Notes: generated by a model not told the origin, from the letters alone. A DNA stretch of 64,000 nt from Colwellia sp. 39_35_sub15_T18 (GCA_002162675.1 MAAE01000004.1:1-64000), one strand, 5' to 3'; shown: positions 35,280 to 44,655, numbered from the stretch's first letter. A program made the numbers and translations.

Positions 35280-36544
35280 TAGTGTGAAACCCTCTCTGGT
35301 ACTGGTTTACATTTTTCATTCTTAGAGTAGAACCAAAGCGCAACGAAGAAACCGAAATAACCAAAGGTAGCAATGATACCTATATTATTATATAACGGCG
35401 TTGCTGGTAATGTACCTAATGCACCCAATACTACAAAACAAACTGAGAACTGGATTAAGTTCAATAAATGTAATTTAGAACGATATTTAACTGACTTAAC
35501 CACACCGCGATCAAACCATGGCACAAGGAACAACACAATAATGGCTGAGAACATACCAATAGCGCCTAATAGCTTGTCTGGAATAACACGTAAAATAGTA
35601 TAGAAAGGACCAAAGTACCACACAGGGGCAATATGCTCAGGTGTTTTTAAACCATTGGCGGGTTCAAAGTTTGGCGCTTCCATAAAGTAACCGCCGCCTT
35701 CTGGCGCAAAGAACATTACCCAACAGAATAAAATTAAGAAACCAGCGACACCCATAATATCTTTTACTGAATAATAAGGATGGAACGGGATAGCATCAAC
35801 AATATCGTACTTATCCGTATATTGTTTATGGAAAGTAAACTTACTTTGTTCTTCAACAGGAACACTGCCTTTCGGTTTTTTAACATCGGTACCTTCAGGA
35901 TTATTTGAACCCACTTCATGTAAAGCTAAGATGTGCAAGAACACTAAGATAACTAAGACCAATGGCATTGCAATCACGTGTAAAGCGAAGAAGCGATTTA
36001 AGGTAGCACCAGAGATAACATAATCACCACGGATCCACAGTGTTAAATCATCACCTATGACTGGAATTGCACCAAACAAGGAGATAATAACCTGTGCGCC
36101 CCAGTACGACATGTTGCCCCAAGGTAATAAATAGCCCATAAATGCTTCAGCCATTAACACCAAGAAGATCAACATACCGAAGATCCATAATAATTCACGT
36201 GGTTTTTGATACGAACCATACATAAGGCCGCGCATCATGTGCATATAAACCACAATGAAGAACGCTGACGCGCCTGTTGAATGCATATAACGCAGCAACC
36301 AACCGTAATCAACATCACGCATAATATATTCAACACTAGCAAATGCACCATCGCCTGACGGTTCATAGCTCATGGTTAACCATATACCTGTTAAAATTTG
36401 GTTTACTAGCACTAACATGGCTAACGAGCCAAAAAAGTACCAAAAGTTAAAGTTTTTCGGTGCAGGATATTGTGCCACATGCTTATTCCAAGCATCTGTA
36501 ACAGGTAAACGCTTGTCTATCCAAGCCATAAAATTAGTTAACAT
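35279..36544 (-). CDS. petB: Cytochrome b of the bc1 complex
   Basis: 421 residues with eight membrane helices. The four haem-ligand histidines lie in MHSTGASAFFIVVYMHMM and FALHVIAMPLVLVILVFLH. The quinol-oxidation site motif appears as PVWYFGPFYTILR (PVWY for the usual PEWY), as in many proteobacteria. A one-base overlap with both neighbours shows a single transcript. Confidence 0.95.
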   Translation of the reverse strand: MLTNFMAWIDKRLPVTDAWNKHVAQYPAPKNFNFWYFFGSLAMLVLVNQILTGIWLTMSYEPSGDGAFASVEYIMRDVDYGWLLRYMHSTGASAFFIVVYMHMMRGLMYGSYQKPRELLWIFGMLIFLVLMAEAFMGYLLPWGNMSYWGAQVIISLFGAIPVIGDDLTLWIRGDYVISGATLNRFFALHVIAMPLVLVILVFLHILALHEVGSNNPEGTDVKKPKGSVPVEEQSKFTFHKQYTDKYDIVDAIPFHPYYSVKDIMGVAGFLILFCWVMFFAPEGGGYFMEAPNFEPANGLKTPEHIAPVWYFGPFYTILRVIPDKLLGAIGMFSAIIVLFLVPWFDRGVVKSVKYRSKLHLLNLIQFSVCFVVLGALGTLPATPLYNNIGIIATFGYFGFFVALWFYSKNEKCKPVPERVSH

Positions 36545-37134
36545 TATGCATCTCCCTGCCCAACACCAATTAATAAGGTATCTTCGCTGGTGAATGAATG
36601 CTCAGGAACCACTAAATTCAATGGTGCAGGAACCCCTTGAAAAACACGACCAGCCATATCGAATTTACTACCATGACAGGGACAAAAGAAACCTTCACTC
36701 ACGCCTTCAACGAATTGATCAAAGTCGCCGCCATGATAAGTAGGAGCACAACCTAAGTGAGTACAAACCCCTAGTGCTACCAAAAATTCAGGTTTAATTG
36801 AGCGATAAGCATTCGTTGCATAACTAGGCTGTTGCGCTTTTTCAGAATTAGGATCGCGTAACTGGTCATCATGTTTAGCTAAACCATTCACCGTTGCTTC
36901 AGTACGGCGAACTACATAAACAGGTTTACCACGCCATTCAGCACGGATTAATTGACCAGGCTCTATTTTACCTACATTGACTTCTACTGGAGCACCCGCA
37001 GCTTTCGCACGAGCACTTGGATTCCAGGAACCAATGAAGGGCACAGCCACGCCGACCACACCAGCACCACCAACAACGGCAGTAGCCGCAGTTAAGAAGC
37101 GTCGGCGGCCGTTATTCACAGGCACATTGCTCAT
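36544..37134 (-). CDS. petA: Rieske iron-sulfur subunit of the bc1 complex
   Basis: 196 residues with a Tat-type signal (GRRRFLTAATAVVGGAG), an anchor helix and the Rieske domain holding a 2Fe-2S cluster at CTHLGCAP and CPCHGSKFD. It takes electrons from quinol and passes them to cytochrome c1. First gene of petABC, read leftward; the promoter should lie upstream of 37134. Confidence 0.95.
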   Translation of the reverse strand: MSNVPVNNGRRRFLTAATAVVGGAGVVGVAVPFIGSWNPSARAKAAGAPVEVNVGKIEPGQLIRAEWRGKPVYVVRRTEATVNGLAKHDDQLRDPNSEKAQQPSYATNAYRSIKPEFLVALGVCTHLGCAPTYHGGDFDQFVEGVSEGFFCPCHGSKFDMAGRVFQGVPAPLNLVVPEHSFTSEDTLLIGVGQGDA

Positions 37135-37399
37135 TCACACTCTCCAATTCACATTGATTACCAAACAATTATTATTAACCTTACTGATCATATATTTACC
37201 TCAGTATGAACCAGCATAGTCTTTATTTTTGTTTGATCAAATTAATACCAAGCGGTATATCGACAAAAAATTTTTCTGATCATAAAGAAATAGGTGGTTT
37301 TTTACAAGATAAAAAGGGGCTTAAGCACTGTAAAAATAGAAATATTTTGATATTCATCGCCTTTTTACCAAACAGCCGCAATTACCTTTGCTCCAAGTT

Positions 37400-37496
37400 G
37401 AGCCGTCTGAGTATTTAACACCAAAAACGCGATTACCCTTTATTCAAATTAAACTGCCTATGTGCATCCCCGTAGGCGGGAATTTATTCGCGCTAA
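37400..37496. repeat. REP-like units upstream of the transposase gene
   Basis: Contains GTCTGAGTATTTAACACC, ACGCGATTA and CCCCGTAGGCGGG followed by AATTTATTCGCGC. The same blocks recur downstream of the transposase at 38068-38227, so the gene is bracketed by REP units. Confidence 0.8.
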
Positions 37497-37530
37497 TAAC
37501 TTGGTAAATTTAACCTTATTAATCTAATGT

Positions 37531-37583
37531 ATACCCATGATACCTCAAGATGCGAACCCTGCACCTTGAAGTAAAATGGGTAT
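37531..37583. repeat. 53-bp palindromic element, copy 2
   Basis: Starts ATACCCATGATACCTCAAGA and ends TTGAAGTAAAATGGGTAT, so the outer and inner arms pair. Same architecture as the element at 18039-18092. It ends 28 bases before the transposase start. Confidence 0.75.
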
Positions 37584-37610
37584 AGATAAACATAGACAAA
37601 AGGATTTGAC

Positions 37611-38066
37611 ATGCACAACTCACACTTATTACGCAAAGGAAGAGTATCTCAACCCTTTCACTTTTACGTTATTACAGTTGCGACTAAAAACAGAAATAAT
37701 TTATTTACGTCATTATCAATTGCACAAAAAGTTATCAATGAACTCTACACTTTGGAAAATGAACAAGCAGTCAAAACTATCAGTTATGTCCTTATGCCAG
37801 ATCATATACACTGGCAATTTCAATTGTTAACAAAATATACTTTAGCTGAGATTATAAAACGTTTTAAAGGTAGAAGTACTCAGTCAATCAATAAATTTAC
37901 CCATCAAAAAGGTAGTATTTGGCAACCTGATTATTTTGATCATCAGATAAAAAATGAAGCTGATTTAATTAATCAAGCTCGCTATATTGTGGCCAATCCA
38001 TTGCGAGCAGGCATAGTGAAAAATATTGATGAATATCCATTTTGGAATTGTATTTATTTAAAATAG
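37611..38066 (+). CDS. REP-associated tyrosine transposase (RAYT, Y1 family)
   Basis: A 151-residue Y1 transposase of the IS200-like group. The HUH metal site reads MPDHIHWQF, the N-terminal strand HFYVITVATKNRNN is typical, and the helix with the catalytic Tyr is in NQARYIVANPLRAGI. RAYTs act on REP hairpins, and REP units lie on both sides here (37400-37496, 38068-38227) with more scattered over the window. The length fits the family and the gene appears intact. It separates petABC from rpsI-rplM. Confidence 0.9.
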   Translation: MHNSHLLRKGRVSQPFHFYVITVATKNRNNLFTSLSIAQKVINELYTLENEQAVKTISYVLMPDHIHWQFQLLTKYTLAEIIKRFKGRSTQSINKFTHQKGSIWQPDYFDHQIKNEADLINQARYIVANPLRAGIVKNIDEYPFWNCIYLK

Positions 38067-38067
38067 G

Positions 38068-38227
38068 CAAGCGCGCGATTACTATTTCTCAAATAAATCG
38101 ACCTGAGCATTTAACACCAAACCGCGCGATTAAAATCCCGCCTACGCGCATTTCCTCGTAGGCGAGGATTTATTCGCGCTACACGTACTTCCCCGTAGGC
38201 GGCTTATTTTGAAAAAGTATTCGCGCT
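38068..38227. repeat. REP-like cluster downstream of the transposase gene
   Basis: At least two and a half units: AGCGCGCGATTACTATTTCT, GAGCATTTAACACC, CCGCGCGATTAAAATCCCGCC facing CCTCGTAGGCGAGGA, TTATTCGCGC, then CCCCGTAGGCGGC and TATTCGCGCTAAAGC. They are arranged as inverted pairs. Confidence 0.8.
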
Positions 38228-38248
38228 AAAGCACTTATCATCAGACAT

Positions 38249-38276
38249 AAAAAAACCGACATAAAGTCGGTTTTTT
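38249..38276 (-). terminator. Rho-independent terminator of rplM-rpsI
   Basis: On the minus strand CCGAC, a 5-base loop and GTCGG are followed by seven Ts; the plus strand shows AAAAAAACCGAC ATAAA GTCGGTTTTTT. It could work in both directions, ending REP/RAYT transcripts as well. Confidence 0.85.
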
Positions 38277-38303
38277 GAAGATATTGTTGAATTCTAAATA
38301 TTC

Positions 38304-38392
38304 TGGATTTAAAGAAGCCGTCAAGTTGTGAGCCCCTGAGCTTAGGTGTACTAAGTGATTGGGGCGAACAACGCAGACAATGCCGTATAAAT
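38304..38392 (-). other. Structured element in the rpsI trailer
   Basis: Nested pairing is visible: GGATTTA/TAAATCC outside, then GTTGT/ACAAC, GCCCC/GGGGC and CTTAG/CTAAG. The whole lies between the rpsI stop and its terminator and so is transcribed with rplM-rpsI. On the minus strand it contains GGCATTGTCTGCGTTGTTCG. I recall similar sequences scattered in other Alteromonadales genomes, so it may be a dispersed repeat rather than a ribosomal-protein regulator. Confidence 0.5.
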
Positions 38393-38409
38393 CCTGAACA
38401 TGACGAATT

Positions 38410-38802
38410 TTAACGTTTTGAGAACTGTGGCTTCTTACGTGCTTTATGTAAGCCCACTTTCTTACGCTCAACTTTACGCGCATCACGAGTAACGAAGCCA
38501 GCTTTACGTAAATCACTACGGAAAGTTTCATCGAACTCCATTAATGCACGAGTAATACCGTGACGAATCGCGCCAGCTTGACCAGAAATACCACCACCAA
38601 CTACAGTGATGCTAAAATCAAACTTTTCTAACATTTCAACTAACTCTAATGGTTGACGAACAACCATACGAGCAGTTTCACGACCGAAGTACTCAGAAAT
38701 GTCACGTTTGTTAATTGTGATTGCACCGTTACCAGCTTTCATAAACACACGAGCAGTTGAGCTCTTGCGACGACCAGTACCGTAATATTGATTATCAGCC
38801 AT
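38410..38802 (-). CDS. rpsI: Ribosomal protein S9 (uS9)
   Basis: 130 residues of the small-subunit protein, complete: [15 protein letters not shown] at the start, [15 protein letters not shown] in the centre, and the basic tail ending KKPQFSKR that reaches the P-site tRNA. Starts three bases after rplM in the standard rplM-rpsI operon. Confidence 0.97.
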   Translation of the reverse strand: MADNQYYGTGRRKSSTARVFMKAGNGAITINKRDISEYFGRETARMVVRQPLELVEMLEKFDFSITVVGGGISGQAGAIRHGITRALMEFDETFRSDLRKAGFVTRDARKVERKKVGLHKARKKPQFSKR

Positions 38803-38805
38803 TGC

Positions 38806-39234
38806 TTAAAGCTCCAAAAGTTGTGGTTGTTGTGCAGTATGTGCGTGCTCAGCACCCGCATATACTTTCAATTTGCGAAACATGTCACGACCTAAAGGAC
38901 CTTTAGGTAACATGCCTTTAACAGCAAATTCAAGAACACGTGTTGGTGCTTTTTCAATTAGCTTTTCAAAGCTAATTTGCTTAAGACCACCAGGGAATTC
39001 AGTATGCGAATAGTAAATTTTACCCTTCGCTTTATTACCAGTTACACGTACTTTCTCAGCATTAATAACAACGATATAATCGCCAGTATCTACATGAGGA
39101 GTATATTCTGGTTTATGCTTACCGCGTAGACGGGTTGCAATTTCAGTAGCGATACGACCTAAAGTTTTATCTTCGGCGTCCACTAAGAACCATTCGCGTT
39201 GTACGCTTGCTGGTTTAGCTACAAAAGTTTTCAT
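38806..39234 (-). CDS. rplM: Ribosomal protein L13 (uL13)
   Basis: 142 residues from the ATG at 39234, which gives the conserved MKTFVAKP start; an upstream in-frame ATG at 39246 would add four residues not seen in the family. Motifs: [35 protein letters not shown], and [19 protein letters not shown]. First gene of the operon with rpsI. Confidence 0.96.
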   Translation of the reverse strand: MKTFVAKPASVQREWFLVDAEDKTLGRIATEIATRLRGKHKPEYTPHVDTGDYIVVINAEKVRVTGNKAKGKIYYSHTEFPGGLKQISFEKLIEKAPTRVLEFAVKGMLPKGPLGRDMFRKLKVYAGAEHAHTAQQPQLLEL

Positions 39235-39246
39235 TAAAAAACCCAA

Positions 39247-40025
39247 TATTAAATATGTTACTTAAATAACAAGCCAACCTGCATTTAAAATAAATTCAGT
39301 TTGCCCTGTCGGTTAAAATAGACCACGCAATTACCCCTTCGAGTATCGAGCCTAACGCCTTTAAAATCACTTGTCCCATAGGATAAAACCAAAGAAACAA
39401 GACTATAAAAAGACAGTTTGTAACGTAGGGAGCGCGGATTATACAGAATAATAACGAGAAGATCACGCGCATTCTTAAATAAACACCAATAGGCTGCTTG
39501 CCTGACACAAAAATAGTTATTCAATGCTCGCGGCTTTGTCACTTTATAAGCGTATTAGCACGAAACTTAATGCTTAATGCTTAATGCTTAGCGGGATAAG
39601 TGCTTAGTGCATTAGGCAAATGATAGCTGCAGCCTCAATCAAACCCTTTTTGATATATTTTTAATGTACTTTTAATGTAGTAAGCACACTAAAAAATCAT
39701 CAATTCATTCATTTTAAAGACAATATTAGCATTTTTTTATATTTAACCTTTACATGCGCTTTAAGTTGTTTATATTAACGATGACTTCTGGGTATAGAAT
39801 TACCGATAAAGAAGTTAGCAAGTGAAGAAGTTAGTCAATAAGAAAGTTAATAAAGTGTTAACTTTGCTTGTTTTTTGTTTATTGCTGTTAATTTAACTTA
39901 GCGCGTAAGTAAAAAACTATTGAAAACAAAAATGAAAACAAAAAAAACGCAACATTATTTTACATTTATCAAAATATGTCGCATATTAACCACAGCCCCC
40001 GTAGAAATTGATGGAAACTATTACT
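39247..40025. other. AT-rich divergent intergenic region between rplM and pilA
   Basis: About 780 bases. It should hold the leftward rplM promoter and the rightward pilA promoter. Visible items are the heptamer-like repeat AATGCTT three times around 39568-39590, and a hairpin AAAGTTAA / TTAACTTT at about 39842-39865 followed by a T-rich stretch. I saw no clear sigma-54 (GG-N10-GC) site. Short frames on the minus strand here look spurious. Confidence 0.4.
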
Positions 40026-40487
40026 ATGAAAAACTTAAACGCAATGAACAAAATGACTAATAAAGCTCAAAAAGGTTTTACCCTAATTGAATTGATGATT
40101 GTAGTTGCCATTATCGGTATTTTGGCGGCTGTGGCATTGCCTGCTTATCAGACATATACACAAAGAGCTGAATTTTCTGAGGTTGTATTGGCCGCCACTC
40201 CTGCAAAAACAGCAATTACGATATGTGTCACTACAGGTGGTGCAGCTGGAAACTGCCATCAATTAGATGATGGTACTGATGGTGCTGACAATGGTTGGGC
40301 TAATGCTGGCTTAGTAGATACTGTTGCTATTTCAGGAACAGCTGCGGCTCCTATAGTGACATCAACATCTGAAGCGACTTTAGGTGATGGCACAGAAGCT
40401 TTTTCTTTTATTTTAACTGGTGATGTAGTTGGTTCTGCTGTAACATGGATACAGTCAGGAACATGCGAAGGCGCTGGTTTATGTTAA
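40026..40487 (+). CDS. pilA: Type IV major pilin PilA
   Basis: The structural subunit of the type IV pilus. The start is set at ATG 40026; ATG 40011 would add five residues. The leader ends KAQKG, cut before [18 protein letters not shown], with Glu at mature position 5. The mature protein is about 137 residues. Two Cys pairs occur, one in [12 protein letters not shown] and one at the very end (CEGAGLC), the latter like the C-terminal disulfide loop of pseudopilins and pilins. It is followed by its own terminator, and pilB lies 1.2 kb downstream instead of close by. Confidence 0.93.
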   Translation: MKNLNAMNKMTNKAQKGFTLIELMIVVAIIGILAAVALPAYQTYTQRAEFSEVVLAATPAKTAITICVTTGGAAGNCHQLDDGTDGADNGWANAGLVDTVAISGTAAAPIVTSTSEATLGDGTEAFSFILTGDVVGSAVTWIQSGTCEGAGLC

Positions 40488-40540
40488 TAGCATAAACGGG
40501 GTCAGAACAACTTTAACCCTTTTCATTTGACCTAATTTTT

Positions 40541-40563
40541 AAAGCTCCCTCGGGAGCTTTTTT
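40541..40563 (+). terminator. Terminator after pilA
   Basis: AAAGCTCC, a 4-base loop CTCG and GGAGCTTT are followed by a T-run. It is a strong rho-independent form and separates abundant pilA transcription from the genes beyond. Confidence 0.85.
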
Positions 40564-40628
40564 ATTGCCTGTTTTATTACTATTACCCATATTACCGATA
40601 AGATAAATAAAAAATTTGCCAAACAAAA

Positions 40629-40655
40629 AAGAACGTACAATAACAAGTACAACTC
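40629..40655 (+). promoter_or_regulatory. Possible autoregulatory operator of the toxin-antitoxin module
   Basis: GTACAATAACAAGTACAA lies 20 to 40 bases before the antitoxin start and has two GTACA cores; YefM-type repressors bind TGTACA-like half sites. A TACAAT hexamer inside it could be a -10 box. Tentative. Confidence 0.3.
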
Positions 40656-40673
40656 ATTACTGAGATAAAACTT

Positions 40674-40928
40674 ATGCAAACAATCAGCTATTCATCATTT
40701 AGAAGCAATCTAGCTAGCACATTAGATAAAGTCAATAATGATCATGCTCCTGTGATGATCACTCGCCAAAATGGTAAACCCGCAATCATTATGTCGGTTG
40801 AAGACTTTAATGCTTATGAAGAAACTCACTACCTAATAGCAAGCCCTAAAAATGCTCAGCGGTTAAATCAAGCCATGGCAGAAATATCTGCAAATAATAC
40901 CCGTGAGAATGGGCTTATTGAAGAATGA
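40674..40928 (+). CDS. yefM: Antitoxin of the YefM/Phd family
   Basis: 84 residues. The N-terminal DNA-binding fold reads ISYSSFRSNLASTLDKVNND, then VMITRQNGKPAIIMSVEDFNAYEET, the Phd/YefM signature; the C-terminal part would wrap the toxin. The stop TGA overlaps the toxin ATG by three bases (ATGA). The antitoxin is intact although its toxin gene is interrupted. Confidence 0.92.
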   Translation: MQTISYSSFRSNLASTLDKVNNDHAPVMITRQNGKPAIIMSVEDFNAYEETHYLIASPKNAQRLNQAMAEISANNTRENGLIEE

Positions 40929-41179
40929 TTTTGTCGTGAGCTGAACATGCTTGGCAAGATTATTTATATTGGCAAGCAACAGATAAAAAAGCCTTAAAGC
41001 GTATAAATTTGTTAATTAAAGACATTAAACGCCAGCCCTTTAATGGTATAGAAGAGCCTGAACCTTTAAAGCACAATTGGTCAGGGTTCTGGTCTAGAAG
41101 AATTAATAAAGAACATAGAATTGTTTATAAGGTAACCGACACTACTGTTATTATTGCTCAATGCCGTTACCATTATTAA
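40925..41179 (+). pseudogene. yoeB: YoeB toxin gene with a stop at codon 5
   Basis: The frame from ATG 40925 to TAA 41177-41179 encodes a full 84-codon YoeB: AWQDYLYWQ near the start, IKRQPFNGIEEPEPLKHNW, WSRRINKEHRIVYKV and the ending CRYHY, so the catalytic Glu, Arg and His are all present. Codon 5 is TGA (40937-40939) where family members commonly have Trp (SWS/AW). A single G-to-A change explains it. In other bacteria this is a ribosome-dependent mRNA endonuclease. The rest of the frame has no further damage, so the stop is recent, or an artefact. Confidence 0.9.
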
Positions 41180-41206
41180 CTTAAATTCAGCTAATAAAAA
41201 ATCAAT

Positions 41207-41249
41207 GGGGTCAGAAATAAAAGGGGGTCAGAACAACTTTACCCCCTTT
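41207..41249. repeat. GGGGTCAGAA repeat units
   Basis: GGGGTCAGAA occurs at 41207-41216 and as GGGGGTCAGAACAACTTTACCCCC at 41224-41247, an imperfect inverted repeat. A similar copy is at 40498-40520 after pilA. Such strings are scattered in many gammaproteobacteria near small transposases. Confidence 0.6.
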
Positions 41250-41407
41250 CATTTAGTTAAATTAGTCAAAATTAGCCAAAATTAGTCAATGTTATTTTTC
41301 TACACCCCCCTTTTGCTCGCCCTCTTTTTTCTACCACTACGTGTCGCCCCGTTAATCGTTCAATGTTCAACTTGAATCGATCACTTCCAAGTGCCAAGAT
41401 TTTAGGG

Positions 41408-41587
41408 ATTAAATGATATAGGAGAGCCTGAACCTTTAAAGCACAATTGGTCAGGGCGCTGCGGCTCTGCTCTAGAAGAATTAATAAAGAACATAGAGTT
41501 GTTTATAATTTTTTATAAGGTAATCGACACTGCTGTTATTATTGCTCAATGTCGTTACCATTATTAACTTAAATTCAGCTAATAAAA
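41408..41587 (+). pseudogene. Second, damaged copy of the yoeB 3' half
   Basis: The DNA from about 41408 repeats 41037-41190, including GAGAGCCTGAACC, the codons around HNWSG, INKEHR, and the sequence past the stop (CTTAAATTCAGCTAATAAAA). It carries an insertion reading CGCTGCGGCTCTGC and another of about 10 bases after GTTTATAA, both breaking the frame. The copy sits 230 bases downstream of the first. Confidence 0.85.
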
Positions 41588-41671
41588 CTTTTGTGCTTTT
41601 AACCCAATTTAAGTTACACTAAAAATTGACGTGTTCATTGAGTTTATTCAAAAGGTTACCTGCAAAAACTT

Positions 41672-43372
41672 ATGAAAGGGAATCACCAACAATCAAGCGT
41701 TTTATCCGCACTTTCCAAGGAACACCTTGTTCCCCTTAGCAGCATTGATGATATTTGTGCTGACTACAGCGGCAAAAACAAACCCTTTATTCGCTATTTA
41801 GTTGAAGATAAAAACTTTGACAGCAAAAAAATTGCCAAAATTCTCGCTCATAAATTTGGTTACCCTTACATACAACTGACTAATTTTGATACCACGCTCG
41901 TTCCTGAAGGCATACGTAACGAAAAATTGATCACCAAACACAATGCCCTGCCATTATTTTTACGTGGCAAGGTATTGTTTGTTGCCATGTCAGACCCTAC
42001 TAATTTAGATGCCTTAGAAGAAATTCAGTTTAATACTGGCTTTAGTACTGAATTAGTATTAACCGATGAGCAGGGTTTACAAACCTGCATTGAAAAAGTA
42101 TTAGAAGAAGAAAGCGACGCCCTCGATATTACTGATATTGACTCAGAAGAGCTATCGGGCTTAGAGGTTCAAGAAGAAAATAAAGAAGACGACGCGGGTA
42201 CCGGTGAAGACGATGCCCCGATTGTGGTTTTTATCAATAAAATACTCTTAGACGCGATAAAAAAAGGCGCTTCAGATTTACATTTTGAACCTTATGAAAA
42301 AACTTTTCGTATTCGTTTTCGTATCGATGGCATATTAGCTGAAATTGCCCGTCCGCCGGTGTCTTTATCATCACGTATGGCGGCACGGCTTAAAGTCATG
42401 TCAAAACTTGATATTGCCGAACGTCGTGTGCCACAAGATGGCCGAATTAAACTAGCCCTGTCTAAGAAAAAATCTATTGATTTTCGGGTTAGCACTCTAC
42501 CCACCATGTGGGGCGAAAAAATTGTAATGCGTATCTTAGACTCATCAAGTGCTATGCTAGGCATTGATATGTTAGGTTACGAGGCAGAGCAGAAACAAAT
42601 ATATACTGAAGCGTTAGATCAGCCCCAAGGCATGATTTTGGTAACCGGGCCAACAGGCTCAGGTAAAACCGTATCGCTATATACCGGTTTGAATATATTA
42701 AACACCGCTGAACGCAATATTTCCACCGCAGAAGACCCCGTAGAAATTAACCTTGAAGGGATTAACCAAGTACAAATTAATAATCGTGCTGGTTTAACAT
42801 TCCCCAGTGCTTTGCGTTCGTTCTTACGTCAAGATCCCGATATTGTTATGGTAGGTGAAATACGAGATTTAGAAACTGCCGAAATAGCAATAAAAGCGGC
42901 ACAAACGGGTCACTTGGTTTTGTCCACGCTACATACTAATTCAGCCGCAGAAACCCTAACACGTTTACTCAATATGGGTGTACCCTCATATAACGTTGCC
43001 AGCTCGGTAAGTATTATTATCGCGCAACGTTTAGCAAGGCGTTTATGCCCGCAATGTAAAGAGCATGAAGAATTAACTGAACTACAGCTTGCCGAGCAAG
43101 GTTTTCCTGCCGATAAGCTCAGCGACATAAAGCTATTTAAAGCCGTGGGTTGTGAGCAATGTACCGGTGGCTATAAAGGCCGAGTAGGGATTTATGAAGT
43201 AATAAAAATTAGCCCTAAAATTTCGTCTATTATTATGGAAGGGGGCAACTCCCTTGATATTGCCAAGCAATGTCAAAAAGAGGGTTATAACAATTTACGG
43301 CAATCTGGGTTAATAAAAGCGATGAACGGCATGACCAGCCTTAAAGAAATAAACCGAGTCACCAGCACATAG
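41672..43372 (+). CDS. pilB: Type IV pilus assembly ATPase PilB
   Basis: The hexameric motor that extends the pilus. 566 residues: N-terminal domain (about 1-160), then the ATPase core with Walker A GPTGSGKT, the Asp box TAEDPVEI, Walker [12 protein letters not shown] and the His box THTNSAAE-like [10 protein letters not shown] zinc tetracysteine, CPQC ... CEQC, follows. All functional parts are present. 35 bases separate it from pilC. Confidence 0.96.
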   Translation: MKGNHQQSSVLSALSKEHLVPLSSIDDICADYSGKNKPFIRYLVEDKNFDSKKIAKILAHKFGYPYIQLTNFDTTLVPEGIRNEKLITKHNALPLFLRGKVLFVAMSDPTNLDALEEIQFNTGFSTELVLTDEQGLQTCIEKVLEEESDALDITDIDSEELSGLEVQEENKEDDAGTGEDDAPIVVFINKILLDAIKKGASDLHFEPYEKTFRIRFRIDGILAEIARPPVSLSSRMAARLKVMSKLDIAERRVPQDGRIKLALSKKKSIDFRVSTLPTMWGEKIVMRILDSSSAMLGIDMLGYEAEQKQIYTEALDQPQGMILVTGPTGSGKTVSLYTGLNILNTAERNISTAEDPVEINLEGINQVQINNRAGLTFPSALRSFLRQDPDIVMVGEIRDLETAEIAIKAAQTGHLVLSTLHTNSAAETLTRLLNMGVPSYNVASSVSIIIAQRLARRLCPQCKEHEELTELQLAEQGFPADKLSDIKLFKAVGCEQCTGGYKGRVGIYEVIKISPKISSIIMEGGNSLDIAKQCQKEGYNNLRQSGLIKAMNGMTSLKEINRVTST

Positions 43373-43407
43373 GCATTTAGCCAATATAAACAAAACAGGT
43401 AAAACTT

Positions 43408-44655
43408 ATGGCCACAGCAATAGCAAAAAAAAATGCCCCAAAAGTAAAGCCCTTAGATGTTTTTATCTGGCATGGGGTTAACCGCAAAGGTAAGAAAATT
43501 AATGGTGAACTGTCTGCCAAGAATATTATTGAACTTAAAGCTCAGTTACGCAAGCAAGGCATCACCCCGAGTAAAGTAAAGAAAAAAGCTAAACCCTTAT
43601 TTGGTCTAGGTGGTGATAAAGCCATTACCCCGGGTGATATTGCTGTGATATCACGGCAAATTGCCACTATGCTAGGCGCAGGTGTGCCTTTGGTACAAAC
43701 CATTGAAATGATCGGTAAGGGCCATAACAATGGCAATATGCAAAAATTATTAGGCGAAATAGGTAATAAACTTTCCTCGGGTATTCCGTTATCCGATTGC
43801 CTGCGTGATCATCCTAGACAGTTTGATGACTTATATTGTGACTTAGTGGCCTCTGGTGAGCAGTCGGGTTCGCTCGAAACTATTTACGATAGAATAGCTA
43901 CTTACAAAGAAAAAGCCGAAGCGTTAAAAGCTAAAATTAAAAAGGCCATGACTTACCCTATTGCGGTATTAGTGATAGCGGCAGTTGTCACCTCAATATT
44001 ATTAATTTTTGTAGTGCCGGTTTTTCAAGAAATTTTTGCTGGCTTTGGTGCGGAATTACCTGGTTTTACCCTATTTGTAGTGGGAATTTCTGACTTTATG
44101 GTTGCCTATTGGCATTTAGGTTTGGGAGCTGTTTTTGCCTTTATATTTTTATTCAAACGCACCCATAGGAATAGCCAAAAGCTGCGTGATCAAGTAGATA
44201 GGCAAATATTAAAACTACCCGTTATTGGTGATTTATTAGAAAAAGCCGCCGTTGCCCGTTATGCCCGCACTCTCTCTACCACGTTTGCCGCAGGTGTACC
44301 GTTAATTGATGCCTTAGAGTCTGCCGCTGGCGCTTCAGGTAACGCAGTATTTCGTGATGCTATTTTAGAAGTACGCGCTGAGGTTACATCAGGTATGCAA
44401 ATGAACCTTGCTATGCGTAATGTTAATATATTTCCTGATATGGTTATTCAAATGGTTGCCATTGGGGAAGAGTCTGGTGCGGTTGATGACATGCTAGCAA
44501 AAGTGGCCAATGTTTATGAAACCGAAGTGGATAATGCCGTTGACAATTTAACGGCGCTGTTAGAGCCAATGATTATGGCTGTGCTGGGTGTCGTTATTGG
44601 TGGTTTGATTATTGCCATGTACTTGCCTATTTTCCAAATTGGTATGGTTGTTTAA
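43408..44655 (+). CDS. pilC: Type IV pilus inner-membrane platform protein PilC
   Basis: 415 residues of the GspF family. Two homologous cytoplasmic domains (about 75-190 and 280-395) share the signature ATMLGAGVPLVQTIE / STTFAAGVPLIDALE, with membrane helices near 178-210, 225-250 and 385-410. The platform couples PilB to pilin. Gene order pilB-pilC-pilD is standard. Confidence 0.96.
   Translation: MATAIAKKNAPKVKPLDVFIWHGVNRKGKKINGELSAKNIIELKAQLRKQGITPSKVKKKAKPLFGLGGDKAITPGDIAVISRQIATMLGAGVPLVQTIEMIGKGHNNGNMQKLLGEIGNKLSSGIPLSDCLRDHPRQFDDLYCDLVASGEQSGSLETIYDRIATYKEKAEALKAKIKKAMTYPIAVLVIAAVVTSILLIFVVPVFQEIFAGFGAELPGFTLFVVGISDFMVAYWHLGLGAVFAFIFLFKRTHRNSQKLRDQVDRQILKLPVIGDLLEKAAVARYARTLSTTFAAGVPLIDALESAAGASGNAVFRDAILEVRAEVTSGMQMNLAMRNVNIFPDMVIQMVAIGEESGAVDDMLAKVANVYETEVDNAVDNLTALLEPMIMAVLGVVIGGLIIAMYLPIFQIGMVV

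Noticed and set aside
39285-39542. Minus-strand frame of 85 codons upstream of rplM
   Set aside because: It covers the likely rplM promoter and leader, has odd composition and no ribosome site.
40937-40939. TGA in yoeB as a selenocysteine codon
   Set aside because: The family has Trp, not Cys, near this position, and no SECIS-like hairpin follows it.
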